A DNA stretch of 64,000 nt, taken from positions 124,001 to 188,000 of the forward strand of contig NZ_BATR01000162.1 in assembly GCF_000739655.1 (NCBI RefSeq). The letters run 5' to 3'. Source of the stretch: Verrucomicrobium sp. BvORR106. GTDB lineage: Bacteria; Verrucomicrobiota; Verrucomicrobiia; Verrucomicrobiales; Verrucomicrobiaceae. Below are positions 51,465-60,924 of the stretch, piece after piece (positions within the stretch are counted from its first letter, which is position 1; each line of letters starts with the position of its first letter). A model generated the notes under the pieces. The model was not told the DNA's origin. It searched no databases and was given only the letters and a program-made list of their open reading frames with translations. A program made the position numbers and the translations under genes.

Positions 51465-54400
51465 ATGCTGAATCATCTCATTCGATTCTCGCTGCGACAC
51501 CGCCCCCTCATTCTGGCGGCGGCGTTGTTGATCCTGGTGTCTGGATGGCAGGTCTTGAAGAACCTGCCGGTGGAAGTGCTGCCAGACATGACCAAACCGA
51601 CCGTGACCATCCTCACGGAATCTCCGGGCCTCGCACCTGAGGAGGTGGAAACCCTCGTCACCCAGCCCATTGAATCCGCCCTCCAAGGTGTGGGTGGGTT
51701 GGATCGCTTGCGCTCCAGCTCAGACGTCAGCCTCTCGCTGGTCTTTGCGGAGTTTAAGTGGGGCACGGATATCTACCGCGCACGTCAACTCGTGCAGGAG
51801 CGCATGCAGGCCGTGCTCAATACCCTGCCCGAAGGCACCCAGCCCGGTATGACACCCGTGTCCTCCCTCATGGGCGAGATCCTGCTGGTGGGCATCCGCA
51901 GCAAGGACAACAAGACCGCCCCCATGGACCTGCGTACCCTTGCTGACTGGACGGTCCGCAGAAGGTTGCAGAGCATCAATGGCGTGGCGGAAGTACTGGC
52001 CATCGGCGGAGGCGTGAAGCAGGCCCAAATCCTGCCGGATCCGCAAAAGCTGGCCGCGTACGGCATCACGTTCGAGGAGTTACAACAGGCGGCCACCCGT
52101 GCTGCGGACAACTCCACGAGCGGCTACCTGACGACCGACACCCGGGAGATCATGGTGCGCAATCTGGGCATGACCACCGATCTCGACGAGCTCGGGCGCA
52201 CCGTGGTCAAGCAGCTCGACCATCGCCCCGTGCTCATCCGGGATGTAGCCACGCTCCAATATGGCCCCCAACTCATGCGCGGAGACGCCAGCGTAGATGG
52301 ACACATGGGCGTGATCCTGAGCGTGGACAAGGCCCCCGGCTTTGACACACTCAAACTGAGCGAGAGCATCGAGAAGGCCTTGAAGGACCTGAAGCCCTCG
52401 CTGCCGGAGGATGTGGAGCTGGAGGTTCTCTTCCGCCAGGGGGACTTCATTAAAAGCGCCATCGACAACCTCGCAGACGCCATTGGCGAAGGAGCGGTCA
52501 TGGTGGCGGTGGTCTTGCTGCTCTTCCTGCTGAGCGTCCGTACCACCCTCATCACGCTCATGGCCATGCCGCTCTCGTTCGGCATCACGCTGCTGGTGTT
52601 TCAGTGGCAGGGGGTCAGCGTGAACTCCATGACCCTCGGCGGTCTGGCCGTGGCCATCGGCATGGTGGTGGATGACGCCATCGTGGATGTGGAGAACGTC
52701 TGGCGTCGCCTCCAGGAAAACGCCTCCTCATCCACACCCAAGCCCAAGCTGGAGGTCATCGCCACGGCATCGGGTGAGGTGCGAAACTCCATCCTCTACG
52801 CCACTGTGCTCATCGTGCTGGTCTTCCTGCCCCTCATGGGACTGGAAGGGCTGGAGGGACGCCTCTTCACCCCCATCGCGATCGCGACTATCACCAGCAT
52901 GATCGCGTCCTTCGTGGTCTCGCTGACCGTCATCCCGGTGCTCTGCTCTCTGGTGCTCAATCCCAAGCCAGTCAAGGAAGCCCACGGCTCCCACGATGGA
53001 TGGCTGGTGCGCCAGCTCAAGGGTGGCGTGAAGCACACCCTGCTGAAGGTGGCCCTGGGCAATCCGCTCCTGGTTCTAGGTGTCACTGCCGTGCTCCTCA
53101 TGGGCTCCTTCATGCTCTACCCCAGCATGGGCAAGGAGTTCCTGCCCACCTTCAATGAAGGCAGCGCCACCATCTCCCTGGCCGGGCCTCCCGGTACCGG
53201 CCTTCGCCAGTCCAACGAGATTGGTGAAGTAGGCGTGCGCATTCTTAAAAGCATACCCGAGGTGAAAAGCGTGGGCCGCCGCGCTGGACGCGCTGAGCGC
53301 GACGACCACGTCGTGCCGGTTTCGGTCAACGAGTTCGATGTCGAGTTCAACAAAGACGGGCGTCATCGCAACGAAGTCTTCAAGGAAATCCGCGAGAAAC
53401 TAGGCACCATTCCCGGCACCTTTGTGAACGTGGGGCAACCCATCGGCCACCGCCTTTCCCACATGTTGAGCGGGGTCAGCGCCAAGATCGCAGTCAAAAT
53501 CTATGGATCGGATCTGCAGAAGCTGCGCGATTTCGGCAAACAAGTAGAGGCCATCGCCCGTGGGATACCCGGGCTCACTGACGTGAACCTGGAGGCCCAG
53601 GTGCCTATCCCCCAGCTCAAGATCGAGGTGAACCGTGAACGGGCTCACGCCTACGGCATGCAACCGGGGGAACTCAACGCCCAGCTCTCTGCGCTGGTGG
53701 GGGGTACCACCGTGACCGAGTTGCGGGAAGGCCAGCGCACGATGGACCTCGTGCTGAGGCTGCCGGAATCGTGGCGGGATTCCCCGGAAAAGATCCGGGA
53801 CTTGCCCATCGAGACCAGCAGCGGACGCCGCATCCCGCTGCACCTCGTCGCGGATGTGAAGGACTCGAAAGGGCCCAACGTCATCAACCGCGAGAACACC
53901 CAACGCCGCATCGTCATAGGAGCCAACACCAGCGAGCGCGACCTGGAGTCCATCGTGACCCGGTTGCAGAAAGAGGTGCGGGAGAAGCTGCAACTACCCA
54001 CGGGTTACTTCGTGAGCTTTGAAGGGGAGTTCCAGGCCCAGCAAGAAGCCGCCCAGCGCATCACACTGCTGTTCACCCTCGTTCTCGCGGTGGTGAGCGT
54101 CCTGCTCTATGGCTACTTCAAGAGCGTCTCCCTGGCTCTCCAGGTGCTGGTGAACATTCCCCTCGCCCTCATGGGCGGTCTGGTGCTCACGTGGCAGGTG
54201 GTGAACAACATCTCCATCGCCACGCTGGTGGGCTTCATCGCCGTTGGCGGTGTCGCCGCCCGCAACGGCATCATGATGATCTCCCACTACCTCCACCTCA
54301 TGAAACATGAGGGTGAGGGTTTCACCCGGGAAATGATCACCCGCGGTACACTGGAGCGGCTCGTTCCCGTGCTCATGACCGCCCTCAGCGCTGGCATCGC

Positions 54401-54590
54401 CCTTATCCCCCTGGTACTGGCTGCTGGTGAGCCGGGGAAAGAAATCCTCCACCCTGTGGCCGTGGTCATCGTGGGCGGTCTGGTCAGCTCCACGCTGCTC
54501 GACCTGCTCGTCACGCCAGCCGCCTTCTCCCTCTTTGGCCGCAAGGCTGCGGAGAAAGCGATCCGGCTGGAAGCACCCGCTGCCCATTGA
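51465..54590 (+). CDS. czcA: Efflux RND transporter permease, heavy-metal (CzcA/CusA) type
   Basis: 1041 aa, starts 9 bases after the adaptor. About twelve helices with two large periplasmic loops. Opening: RHRPLILAAALLILVSGWQV then DMTKPTVTILTESPGL, GLAPEEVETLVTQPIE typical of HME-RND. The proton-relay helix IV has GMVVDDAIVDVENVWRRL, in which CusA/CzcA proteins have D-G-A-V-x-x-V-E-N, so the metal type is not certain. Late GGVAARNGIMMISHY is the usual helix X region. Exports cations or organics from the periplasm or cytosol using protons. Confidence 0.93.
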   Translation: MLNHLIRFSLRHRPLILAAALLILVSGWQVLKNLPVEVLPDMTKPTVTILTESPGLAPEEVETLVTQPIESALQGVGGLDRLRSSSDVSLSLVFAEFKWGTDIYRARQLVQERMQAVLNTLPEGTQPGMTPVSSLMGEILLVGIRSKDNKTAPMDLRTLADWTVRRRLQSINGVAEVLAIGGGVKQAQILPDPQKLAAYGITFEELQQAATRAADNSTSGYLTTDTREIMVRNLGMTTDLDELGRTVVKQLDHRPVLIRDVATLQYGPQLMRGDASVDGHMGVILSVDKAPGFDTLKLSESIEKALKDLKPSLPEDVELEVLFRQGDFIKSAIDNLADAIGEGAVMVAVVLLLFLLSVRTTLITLMAMPLSFGITLLVFQWQGVSVNSMTLGGLAVAIGMVVDDAIVDVENVWRRLQENASSSTPKPKLEVIATASGEVRNSILYATVLIVLVFLPLMGLEGLEGRLFTPIAIATITSMIASFVVSLTVIPVLCSLVLNPKPVKEAHGSHDGWLVRQLKGGVKHTLLKVALGNPLLVLGVTAVLLMGSFMLYPSMGKEFLPTFNEGSATISLAGPPGTGLRQSNEIGEVGVRILKSIPEVKSVGRRAGRAERDDHVVPVSVNEFDVEFNKDGRHRNEVFKEIREKLGTIPGTFVNVGQPIGHRLSHMLSGVSAKIAVKIYGSDLQKLRDFGKQVEAIARGIPGLTDVNLEAQVPIPQLKIEVNRERAHAYGMQPGELNAQLSALVGGTTVTELREGQRTMDLVLRLPESWRDSPEKIRDLPIETSSGRRIPLHLVADVKDSKGPNVINRENTQRRIVIGANTSERDLESIVTRLQKEVREKLQLPTGYFVSFEGEFQAQQEAAQRITLLFTLVLAVVSVLLYGYFKSVSLALQVLVNIPLALMGGLVLTWQVVNNISIATLVGFIAVGGVAARNGIMMISHYLHLMKHEGEGFTREMITRGTLERLVPVLMTALSAGIALIPLVLAAGEPGKEILHPVAVVIVGGLVSSTLLDLLVTPAAFSLFGRKAAEKAIRLEAPAAH

Positions 54591-54722
54591 TGTTCTGCAA
54601 TTTAGCCCCTTTCCCCTGAATGCCAGGGGACCCACGACAGTCAAAAAACAAACCAACAAAAACCGAATCGATTCAAATCAAACCAAGTCCAACCCTCTCA
54701 CAACCCTGAGCCAAACAATAAC

Positions 54723-55193
54723 ATGAAATCCCAATTGAAAATCGCCTCCGTCTTCGCCGCCGTGCTGCTCGCTGCCAACTCCCTCTTCGCCCATGGCGGC
54801 GTGGAACTGGGACCGAATGGCGGCCGCATCCTTGAGTTCAGCAAGGACGAAACCATGCACGGCGAAGTCACTGCCAAGGATGGCAAGTTCCACATCGCCC
54901 TGCTCGACAAGGACATGAAGCCAGTCGCCCTGGCCGAACAGACGCTCACCGTCACCGCAGGAGACCGCGACAAGCCCACCAAGGTGGAAGTGACCAAAGC
55001 CGACGGCAAGTTCGTGGTGCCCATGCAGAAAGGCGAAGCCTACTGGGTGATCTTCCAGTTCAAGGCCAGCGCCAAAGCCAAGCCCGTGACCGCCCGCCTC
55101 CACTACAACGCAGAAATCTGCGAGGAGTGCAAAGCTGCCGAATGGCTCTGCAAATGCGCCCCTGAAGGTGAAACAAAAGAGAAGAAGAAGTAA
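54723..55193 (+). CDS. Exported metal-binding-like protein at the end of the efflux operon
   Basis: 156 aa with a signal peptide (SVFAAVLLAANSLFA). The mature part opens HGGVELGPNGGRILEF, the same pattern as the N-terminal GPHGG domain of metal-type adaptors, so it resembles a detached copy of that domain. The C-terminus has Cys pairs EICEECKAAEWLCKC before a Lys/Glu tail. It lies 132 bases after the permease and is followed by a terminator. Confidence 0.65.
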   Translation: MKSQLKIASVFAAVLLAANSLFAHGGVELGPNGGRILEFSKDETMHGEVTAKDGKFHIALLDKDMKPVALAEQTLTVTAGDRDKPTKVEVTKADGKFVVPMQKGEAYWVIFQFKASAKAKPVTARLHYNAEICEECKAAEWLCKCAPEGETKEKKK

Positions 55194-55225
55194 TCCCGGC
55201 ATTTCCGCTCTCTTCTGATCCACGG

Positions 55226-55261
55226 CACCCTCCCTGCTCCCTGCATGGAGGGTGTTTTTTT
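55226..55261 (+). terminator. Intrinsic terminator of the efflux operon
   Basis: CACCCTCC and GGAGGGTG (8-bp stem, 13-base loop) followed by seven T. Confidence 0.9.
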
Positions 55262-55376
55262 AAGCTCCCCTTCATTTCCTCGATCCCTAGCCTCGGAACT
55301 TCCAAAGTTCTGTAAATTCTGACAATTCCATCAATCCTCACGATCAGAATTCCCGTTCCCAACCCGCATCCTCACC

Positions 55377-55730
55377 ATGACCGCGTTCCAGATTCTGAAG
55401 TTCTTTCTCAGCGCCGCGGTGATCGTCGCGGTCACAGAAGTTGCCAAGCGCAACAACTTCGCCGCCTCCATTATTCATTCCCTGCCCCTCACCTCCCTGC
55501 TCGCCTTCATCTGGCTCTATGCGGAGAAAAAGGACACCGAGCTGATCGCGAGCCATGCCTTCGGCACTTTTTGGTTCGTCCTCCCCACGCTGCCGATGTT
55601 TCTGGTGTTGCCCCTCCTGTTGCGACGCGGGTGGGGCTTCTGGCCGGGACTGGGGCTTTGCATCGTCGGCACATTTCTACTCTACCTGCTCACCATGTGG
55701 TTGTTGCGTGTCGCCGGGGTGAGATTATGA
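55377..55730 (+). CDS. DUF3147 family membrane protein
   Basis: 117 aa, four hydrophobic helices: FLSAAVIVAVTEVAKRNN opening (with the family's early E-x-x-K), SIIHSLPLTSLLAFIWLY, FWFVLPTLPMFLVLPLLL and LGLCIVGTFLLYLLTMW. DUF3147 proteins are small membrane proteins of unknown role. Neighbours are the efflux operon and phoU. Confidence 0.85.
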   Translation: MTAFQILKFFLSAAVIVAVTEVAKRNNFAASIIHSLPLTSLLAFIWLYAEKKDTELIASHAFGTFWFVLPTLPMFLVLPLLLRRGWGFWPGLGLCIVGTFLLYLLTMWLLRVAGVRL

Positions 55731-55780
55731 TTGGGACCGTGTGAGGCTTTCTATCGCATTTTGTCCGTTGGAATCGGATA

Positions 55781-55800
55781 ATGTGACGCAAACTTCACAT
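55781..55800. promoter_or_regulatory. Dyad upstream of phoU
   Basis: ATGTGA-CGCAAACT-TCACAT is a perfect 6-bp inverted repeat with an 8-base spacer, about 80 bases before phoU. The half-site TCACA resembles that of PHO-box and CRP-type sites, but the spacer fits neither exactly. Candidate operator only. Confidence 0.35.
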
Positions 55801-55882
55801 GTCAGCATTAGCTTGCAGCCCCCCTGTGATGTTGGGTGGTGCACAAATTCCACCATTCCATCTCAGTACGTCTTCCGTCATC

Positions 55883-56551
55883 ATGAACGACCGCCACATC
55901 CTCTCCAGCTTTGACCAAGCCCTCGATCAACTGCGCCAGGATCTGTTTCATATGGCCAGCGTCACCACGCAGAACCTAAACGATGCCGTGCGTGGCCTGA
56001 TCGAACGCGATACCGACCTCTGCAATCAGGTCATCGCCGAAGACGAGCAGGTGGATCAGTACGAGAAGAAGATCGACGCCACCGGCATCTCCATCCTGAC
56101 CCGTTTCACCCCTCTCGCGCAGGACCTCCGCCGCGTGGTCAGCACCATGAAGGCCTCCAGCAACCTGGAGCGCATCAGTGACCAGGCCGTGAACATCGCC
56201 CGTCGTGCCAAGCGCATCCTGCAGAGCCTGGATCTGCCAGAGACCCGCATGATCGAGCCGATCCACGCCCAGGCCATGGCCCTCCTCAAGGATTCCGTGC
56301 AGGCCTTCAGCGTGGAAGACGTGCCCCTCGCCACCAGCCTCAAGGCCCGTGACAAGGAGCTGGACCACCAGCAGAACGAGTTCATCATCCGCCTCACCAA
56401 GCGCATGGAGGAAGACACCTCTCGCCTCAAGGATTACATCGACCTCGTGTTCATCGCCCGCTTCCTCGAGCGCGCTGGCGACCACTCCGTGAACATCGGC
56501 GAAGACGCCGTGTACGCCGGTGTCGCCAAGGACATCCGCCACGAGCACTAA
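55883..56551 (+). CDS. phoU: Phosphate transport regulator PhoU
   Basis: 222 aa from ATG 55883; the earlier start at 55799 adds an unlikely tail. Two three-helix bundles with the conserved metal-binding motifs E-x-x-x-D-x-x-E in the first half (IAEDEQVDQYEKKID) and SSNLERISDQAVNIA, and in the second half VFIARFLERAGDHSVNIGE. PhoU links the Pst phosphate transporter to the PhoR sensor and holds back the Pho response. No pst genes are in the window. Confidence 0.95.
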   Translation: MNDRHILSSFDQALDQLRQDLFHMASVTTQNLNDAVRGLIERDTDLCNQVIAEDEQVDQYEKKIDATGISILTRFTPLAQDLRRVVSTMKASSNLERISDQAVNIARRAKRILQSLDLPETRMIEPIHAQAMALLKDSVQAFSVEDVPLATSLKARDKELDHQQNEFIIRLTKRMEEDTSRLKDYIDLVFIARFLERAGDHSVNIGEDAVYAGVAKDIRHEH

Positions 56552-56585
56552 GAGTTGCCCGACAGGAGCATCTCCTTCCCAATTC

Positions 56586-56619
56586 ATCCCGGGCTGGCCA
56601 TGTCCCGCCTGGGATTTTT
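56586..56619 (+). terminator. Intrinsic terminator after phoU
   Basis: ATCCCGGGC and GCCTGGGAT (9-bp stem with one G-U pair) followed by five T. Confidence 0.85.
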
Positions 56620-56764
56620 GTTTTGGTCCCCGGCGTGGAAGCGGACCGAAACTACCATCTACTCTCAACTGGACCGCGGATCAGCAATTCCCTGAGTTCA
56701 ACCCACTCGTTGCGAGAGAGGGAAATGTCTTGTGCCGCGGTTGATCGGTTCGTAAAAGCATGAC

Positions 56765-57907
56765 ATGAACTCGCTTTTGCACGTTCACTGTTTACCGACA
56801 TTTTTCAGCTCCATCCTGCTCATCCTCTCAATTCAGTCACCTACTTCCGCCGAGGTATTGTATGAGACGGCTTTATCACCGTACGCCGTGCCCTGTCGGG
56901 TAACCTGCTCGCAAAAGGACCGGCAATTCAAGCTTGTAGTCGACACCGGCTCAACCCACACCTTGCTTGATCCGACTCTGTATGGGCCACTGGGAACCAG
57001 CAAGGCAGTCTCTGTGGTCAAGACTCCTTCAGGCTCAATAGACGTCCCTCTCTATGCCAGCCCTGCGCTAACCGTCGGCAAGCTCAGGTTACCCGACTCC
57101 GTCATTGGTGCGTTCGACACGACTGAGATTCGGTCAATGACCGGATTTGCCGTGGAGGGAGTGTTGGGATCTTCCAGCCTGGCGAATCTCCAGTTAGAAC
57201 TAAATTATGACGCGCAAAAACTGAGACTCCTCAGGGACGACTCCCCTCCAGCCAATGGCTATCTAACGTGTCGGCTTGTGATGGTGGACGCAGTCCCCTT
57301 TTTGATTGCAAAAGGAGGGCAGAGAGACCTGAATCTTATGATAGACTTGGCTTCCAATGAAGATATCGCTCTATCCTCAGAAGAGTTTGCGGCTCTGACA
57401 AGTGATGGAATGATCGAAACAACCGGAAAGGGACGCTTGCTCTCAACCTCTACCTCACAAGCAACCACGAGAGGGAGGTTCAAGAACTTCCAATTGTTTG
57501 GAATCGATCTCTCTGGCACCATCGTCACCGGCAGCGGCACACATGGAGTCGTGGGATCGCGGTTTCTGCTCCGTTTCAATTCCGTGATCGACTACGCAGG
57601 AGAAAAATTTCACTACAAGCAACGTGCGACAAACAAGGTCTTCAGCAGCCAGAAGTCGCTTGGGATGATCCTCCGTTTTGGCGACTCCCCCACGGTATTT
57701 GCCTTGCAGCCTTCAGGAGTCGCTGAAAATGCTGGACTTCAAAAAGGGGACGTACTCGTACAGTGCGGCGAGATGGACGCACACAAATTGGATATAGAGG
57801 TGCTTACCCAGCTATGCGAAAAGCGTGCGGGTGAAACCATCCAGATTCTTGTTCGACGCAATGAGGCGCTCTACACTTTTGCACTTACCCTTCCGACCAA
57901 TAACTAG
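56765..57907 (+). CDS. Retropepsin-like aspartyl protease with C-terminal PDZ domain
   Basis: 380 aa with a signal peptide (LPTFFSSILLILSIQSPTSA). The first lobe has LVVDTGSTHTLLD (about 57-69), the D-T-G catalytic triad followed by the flap and a VEGVLGSSSLANLQLELNYD element that ends such domains. A second lobe has LMIDLASNEDIAL where the second D-T-G would be, so its catalytic residue is missing, and HGVVGSRFLLRFNSVIDY. A PDZ domain (about 290-378) has PSGVAENAGLQKGDVLVQCG. Codon use is AT-richer than around it. Confidence 0.85.
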   Translation: MNSLLHVHCLPTFFSSILLILSIQSPTSAEVLYETALSPYAVPCRVTCSQKDRQFKLVVDTGSTHTLLDPTLYGPLGTSKAVSVVKTPSGSIDVPLYASPALTVGKLRLPDSVIGAFDTTEIRSMTGFAVEGVLGSSSLANLQLELNYDAQKLRLLRDDSPPANGYLTCRLVMVDAVPFLIAKGGQRDLNLMIDLASNEDIALSSEEFAALTSDGMIETTGKGRLLSTSTSQATTRGRFKNFQLFGIDLSGTIVTGSGTHGVVGSRFLLRFNSVIDYAGEKFHYKQRATNKVFSSQKSLGMILRFGDSPTVFALQPSGVAENAGLQKGDVLVQCGEMDAHKLDIEVLTQLCEKRAGETIQILVRRNEALYTFALTLPTNN

Positions 57908-57972
57908 GATGCAGCCCGTCGAACGAAACAAGCCACCGAGATCGACTTTTTTGTCACCCTCTAGAACCCGGC

Positions 57973-59376
57973 CTACGCGAGACCTTTGAGCGGCTCCTTG
58001 CTGTCGCCAAACCGGTCCGTCTTAATGCCTGCCGTCTGCAACATGCTCAGGAACAGATTGCACATGGGTGTGTCCTTCGGATTCATCAGGTGACGTCCCG
58101 TGGCCAGCTTCCCGCCGCCTTTGCCCGCCAGAATGAGGGGCAAGTTGTTGGGGTTGTGGGAATTGCCATCCCGCAGGCTGGAGCCAAACAGGACCATGCT
58201 GTTGTCCAGCAGCGTCCCCTCGCCCTCCTTGATGGACTTCATGCGGTCCAGCATGTAGGAAAACTGGTCCACGTGCCAGGTGTTGATCTTCTCGTATTGA
58301 TCCAGCTTCTCCTGGCGGTTCTCATGGTGGGACAGCTCGTGGTGACTCTGGGTCACGCCGGGCAGGAATGAGAAGTTCTTGCCGCTCACTGCCCAGCCAA
58401 ACATGAAGGTGCTGGCCCGGGTGCTGTCACTCCAGAAGGCCAGCGTGATGAGGTCCATCATCAGGCGGGAGTGCTCCGTGTGATCGAGCCGCAGACGACC
58501 GCCGGGGTCGGCGTTGTTTCCCGCCATGATCTTGCTGATGCGCTCGTCCAGATTTTTGATCTCTCCCTGCAAGCCGGGGTCGAGGTTCTCACCCGTGGCC
58601 ACGCGGGCGATGTCCGCCTCGATGCGCTGCTCCACGGAGCGGATGCTTTCCAGATACTGATCCAGCTTCTGCTGGTCCTCCGTTCCCACCTTGGAACGCA
58701 GCGTCTTGGCATCAGAGAGCACGAGATCCAGCACGCTCTTGTTCTCCAGCGCCGAGGCACGGCGCTGTTGGGCGTTCTCGCGGAAGAGCCGATCAAAGAC
58801 AAAGCGCGGATTGATCTCCGGCGGCAGCGGCGAGGTCGGCGTGCGCCAGGCGATGTGTGAACCATACAGCATGGTGTAGTTCACATTGAAATCCACGCCG
58901 GTATGGATGGGCTCCGTGCCCAACTCCAGGGAGGAGAACCGCGTCTCGTGCCCGAACTGCTGGGCAAAGGCCTGGTCCACACTCACGCCGCAGTGCAGGT
59001 CCTTGCCTGTGGTCTTGGCGATCTTCGTCCCGGTCAGCCAGTTGGCCGTCTTCGCATAGTGGCCGTCGCCACCCTCGCAGTTCTCGTGACCGAGGTGCGT
59101 GAGGATGTTGATATCGCCCCGATGGCGATCAATCGGCTGGAGGATGGGTGAAAGCTTGAAGTCCGCCCCCTCGCCTTCCGGCGTCCAGCGATCCTGGCGC
59201 ACGCCGTTGGGCATAAAAATGAACGCCATCCGCACCGGAGGCTTCCCAGCGCTAGCCGCTGCCGCCCTCGCCGTGGGCACCATGGCATTCAGGAAAGGCA
59301 GCGCAATAGTTGCGCCAAGGCCACGAAGCACCTGGCGGCGGGAAAGCGGTTCACGGGGGATGATGAAACTCGGCAT
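57973..59376 (-). CDS. DUF1552 domain protein, Tat-exported (second copy)
   Basis: 467 aa from ATG 59376. Signal PLSRRQVLRGLGATIALPFL with twin Arg. Same motifs as the copy at 36287: MAFIFMPNGVRQDRW, LTHLGHENCEGGDGHY, SSLELGTEP, VTQSHHELSHHENRQEKL, FGSSLRDGNSHNPNNLP. The two differ much, so they are old paralogues. It diverges from the glycosidase-like gene; the DUF1592 gene at 62383 is on the opposite strand. Confidence 0.95.
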   Translation of the reverse strand: MPSFIIPREPLSRRQVLRGLGATIALPFLNAMVPTARAAAASAGKPPVRMAFIFMPNGVRQDRWTPEGEGADFKLSPILQPIDRHRGDINILTHLGHENCEGGDGHYAKTANWLTGTKIAKTTGKDLHCGVSVDQAFAQQFGHETRFSSLELGTEPIHTGVDFNVNYTMLYGSHIAWRTPTSPLPPEINPRFVFDRLFRENAQQRRASALENKSVLDLVLSDAKTLRSKVGTEDQQKLDQYLESIRSVEQRIEADIARVATGENLDPGLQGEIKNLDERISKIMAGNNADPGGRLRLDHTEHSRLMMDLITLAFWSDSTRASTFMFGWAVSGKNFSFLPGVTQSHHELSHHENRQEKLDQYEKINTWHVDQFSYMLDRMKSIKEGEGTLLDNSMVLFGSSLRDGNSHNPNNLPLILAGKGGGKLATGRHLMNPKDTPMCNLFLSMLQTAGIKTDRFGDSKEPLKGLA

Positions 59377-59519
59377 GGACTGAGAAACTACGTGCCTTGA
59401 AGGACGAATGTTGCGGAGGTGACTGCGAAAAAGTCTCAATTCGCAACGTAGCAGCGGGTGTGCCCAGATCATCACCATTTGCCTGATGGGCCGCTACGCT
59501 TCTTCCTCACTCACATCGC

Positions 59520-60857
59520 ATGAAGCTCTCCCTCCCCCGGGCACCCCGCCCGTCCGTCGCCCTGCTGGCTGCTCTGGCGGCCTTCACCACCCTCTCCGTT
59601 GCCCCCGCTCAGGCGAAGGAACCCGCCCCCCTTTTCCGGGAATTTGTCGGGCTGAACGGCCACACCGTGAACTTCAAGCCGGACCTCTACCAACCCGTCT
59701 GCCGGGTGGTGCGGGACTACCACCCCGTGGAGTGGGACCTGAAGGATGACACCAGCACTCTGCCAGAGTGGCCCTTTGCCAAAAACCGCGTCTCCTGGGA
59801 GAAGGTGTACGGGTCCTGGCATGCGGCAGGCCTCAAGATCAACGTCTGCCTCATCTTCGACAACATGAAGGTCACGGCGTGGAAGGACCTCGCCAAGGAC
59901 GCAGAGGCCTACGCCCGCAGCTTTGCCGAAAACTTCGGTCCGGGCGGAAAGTGGCCCTATGTGGAGACGGTGGAGATTGGCAATGAACCCGGGCTGTACG
60001 ACGACGCCACCTACATCACGCTCTTCAAGGCCATGACCAAGGGCATCCGGGAGGGCAATCCCAAGATGAAGATCGCCACCTGCAATGTCGAGGGAGGCAA
60101 GAGCGACCGCTACTGGAAGGGCGCGGAGCTCTTCCGGAATCTCGGCAGCCACTACGATGTGCTACAGATCCACCGGTATGCCATAGCCGAGCAGTGGCCG
60201 GTCTGGCGTCGCACCTACCCCGAGAACCCCAAGGTGCCTTACCTGAGCGCCATCCAGGATCTGATCGACTGGCGCAATGCTCACGCTGCGGGCAAGCCCG
60301 TGTGGGTGACGGAGTTCGGCTGGGACGCCAGCAGCAAGACCCCGGACCCCAAGGGTGAGTGGGCCAAGTGGCAGGACAGCACCGACGAAGAACAAGCCCG
60401 CTGGGTGGTGCGTTCTTTCTTCCTCTTTGCCGAGATGGGTGTGGACAAGGCCTTCGTCTACTTTTTCAACGACGAGGACGAAGCCAAGCTGCACGCCGCC
60501 TCCGGCCTCACCCGGCACTACCAGCCCAAGCCCGCCTACCATGCGGTGGCGTGGATGCTCCGCTCGCTGGAGAACTACCGTTTCACCAAGGCGGTCAAGA
60601 AGTCGCTCGACGACGGCTATGTGTTCGAGTTCACACCGGAGAAGACCGGTGATCCCATCATCTGGGCAGCCTGGCATCCTACCAAGGAAGACCATTCTCT
60701 GACCCTTGATCTGGCCGGAAAAAAGGTGCTCCGCCAGGAACGCATGCCGCTGGCCAAGGACGAGTCCACCGCCACCACTGCGCCTGATGCTTCGGGGGCC
60801 CTCAAGGTGGGTGAACGGCCCATCCTGCTCTGGCTGGAGGCAGGCCCCTCCTCCTAG
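59520..60857 (+). CDS. Secreted clan GH-A-type glycoside hydrolase, family not certain
   Basis: 445 aa. Signal peptide (VALLAALAAFTTLSVAPAQA). A beta/alpha-barrel is suggested by VETVEIGNEPGLYDDATY with the acid/base Glu156 in GNEP, and PVWVTEFGWD with the nucleophile Glu265, the two-Glu pattern of clan GH-A (GH5, GH39, GH44-like). The C-terminus after about 390 is beta-rich. Polymer not determinable. The sorbosone-dehydrogenase-like gene follows after 67 bases. Confidence 0.75.
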   Translation: MKLSLPRAPRPSVALLAALAAFTTLSVAPAQAKEPAPLFREFVGLNGHTVNFKPDLYQPVCRVVRDYHPVEWDLKDDTSTLPEWPFAKNRVSWEKVYGSWHAAGLKINVCLIFDNMKVTAWKDLAKDAEAYARSFAENFGPGGKWPYVETVEIGNEPGLYDDATYITLFKAMTKGIREGNPKMKIATCNVEGGKSDRYWKGAELFRNLGSHYDVLQIHRYAIAEQWPVWRRTYPENPKVPYLSAIQDLIDWRNAHAAGKPVWVTEFGWDASSKTPDPKGEWAKWQDSTDEEQARWVVRSFFLFAEMGVDKAFVYFFNDEDEAKLHAASGLTRHYQPKPAYHAVAWMLRSLENYRFTKAVKKSLDDGYVFEFTPEKTGDPIIWAAWHPTKEDHSLTLDLAGKKVLRQERMPLAKDESTATTAPDASGALKVGERPILLWLEAGPSS

Positions 60858-60924
60858 CCCCAAGAGCCTTTTACAGCCGGGTTGGAACGACATCACGATC
60901 TCTTGGGTACCCCTCTCTGTTCCC

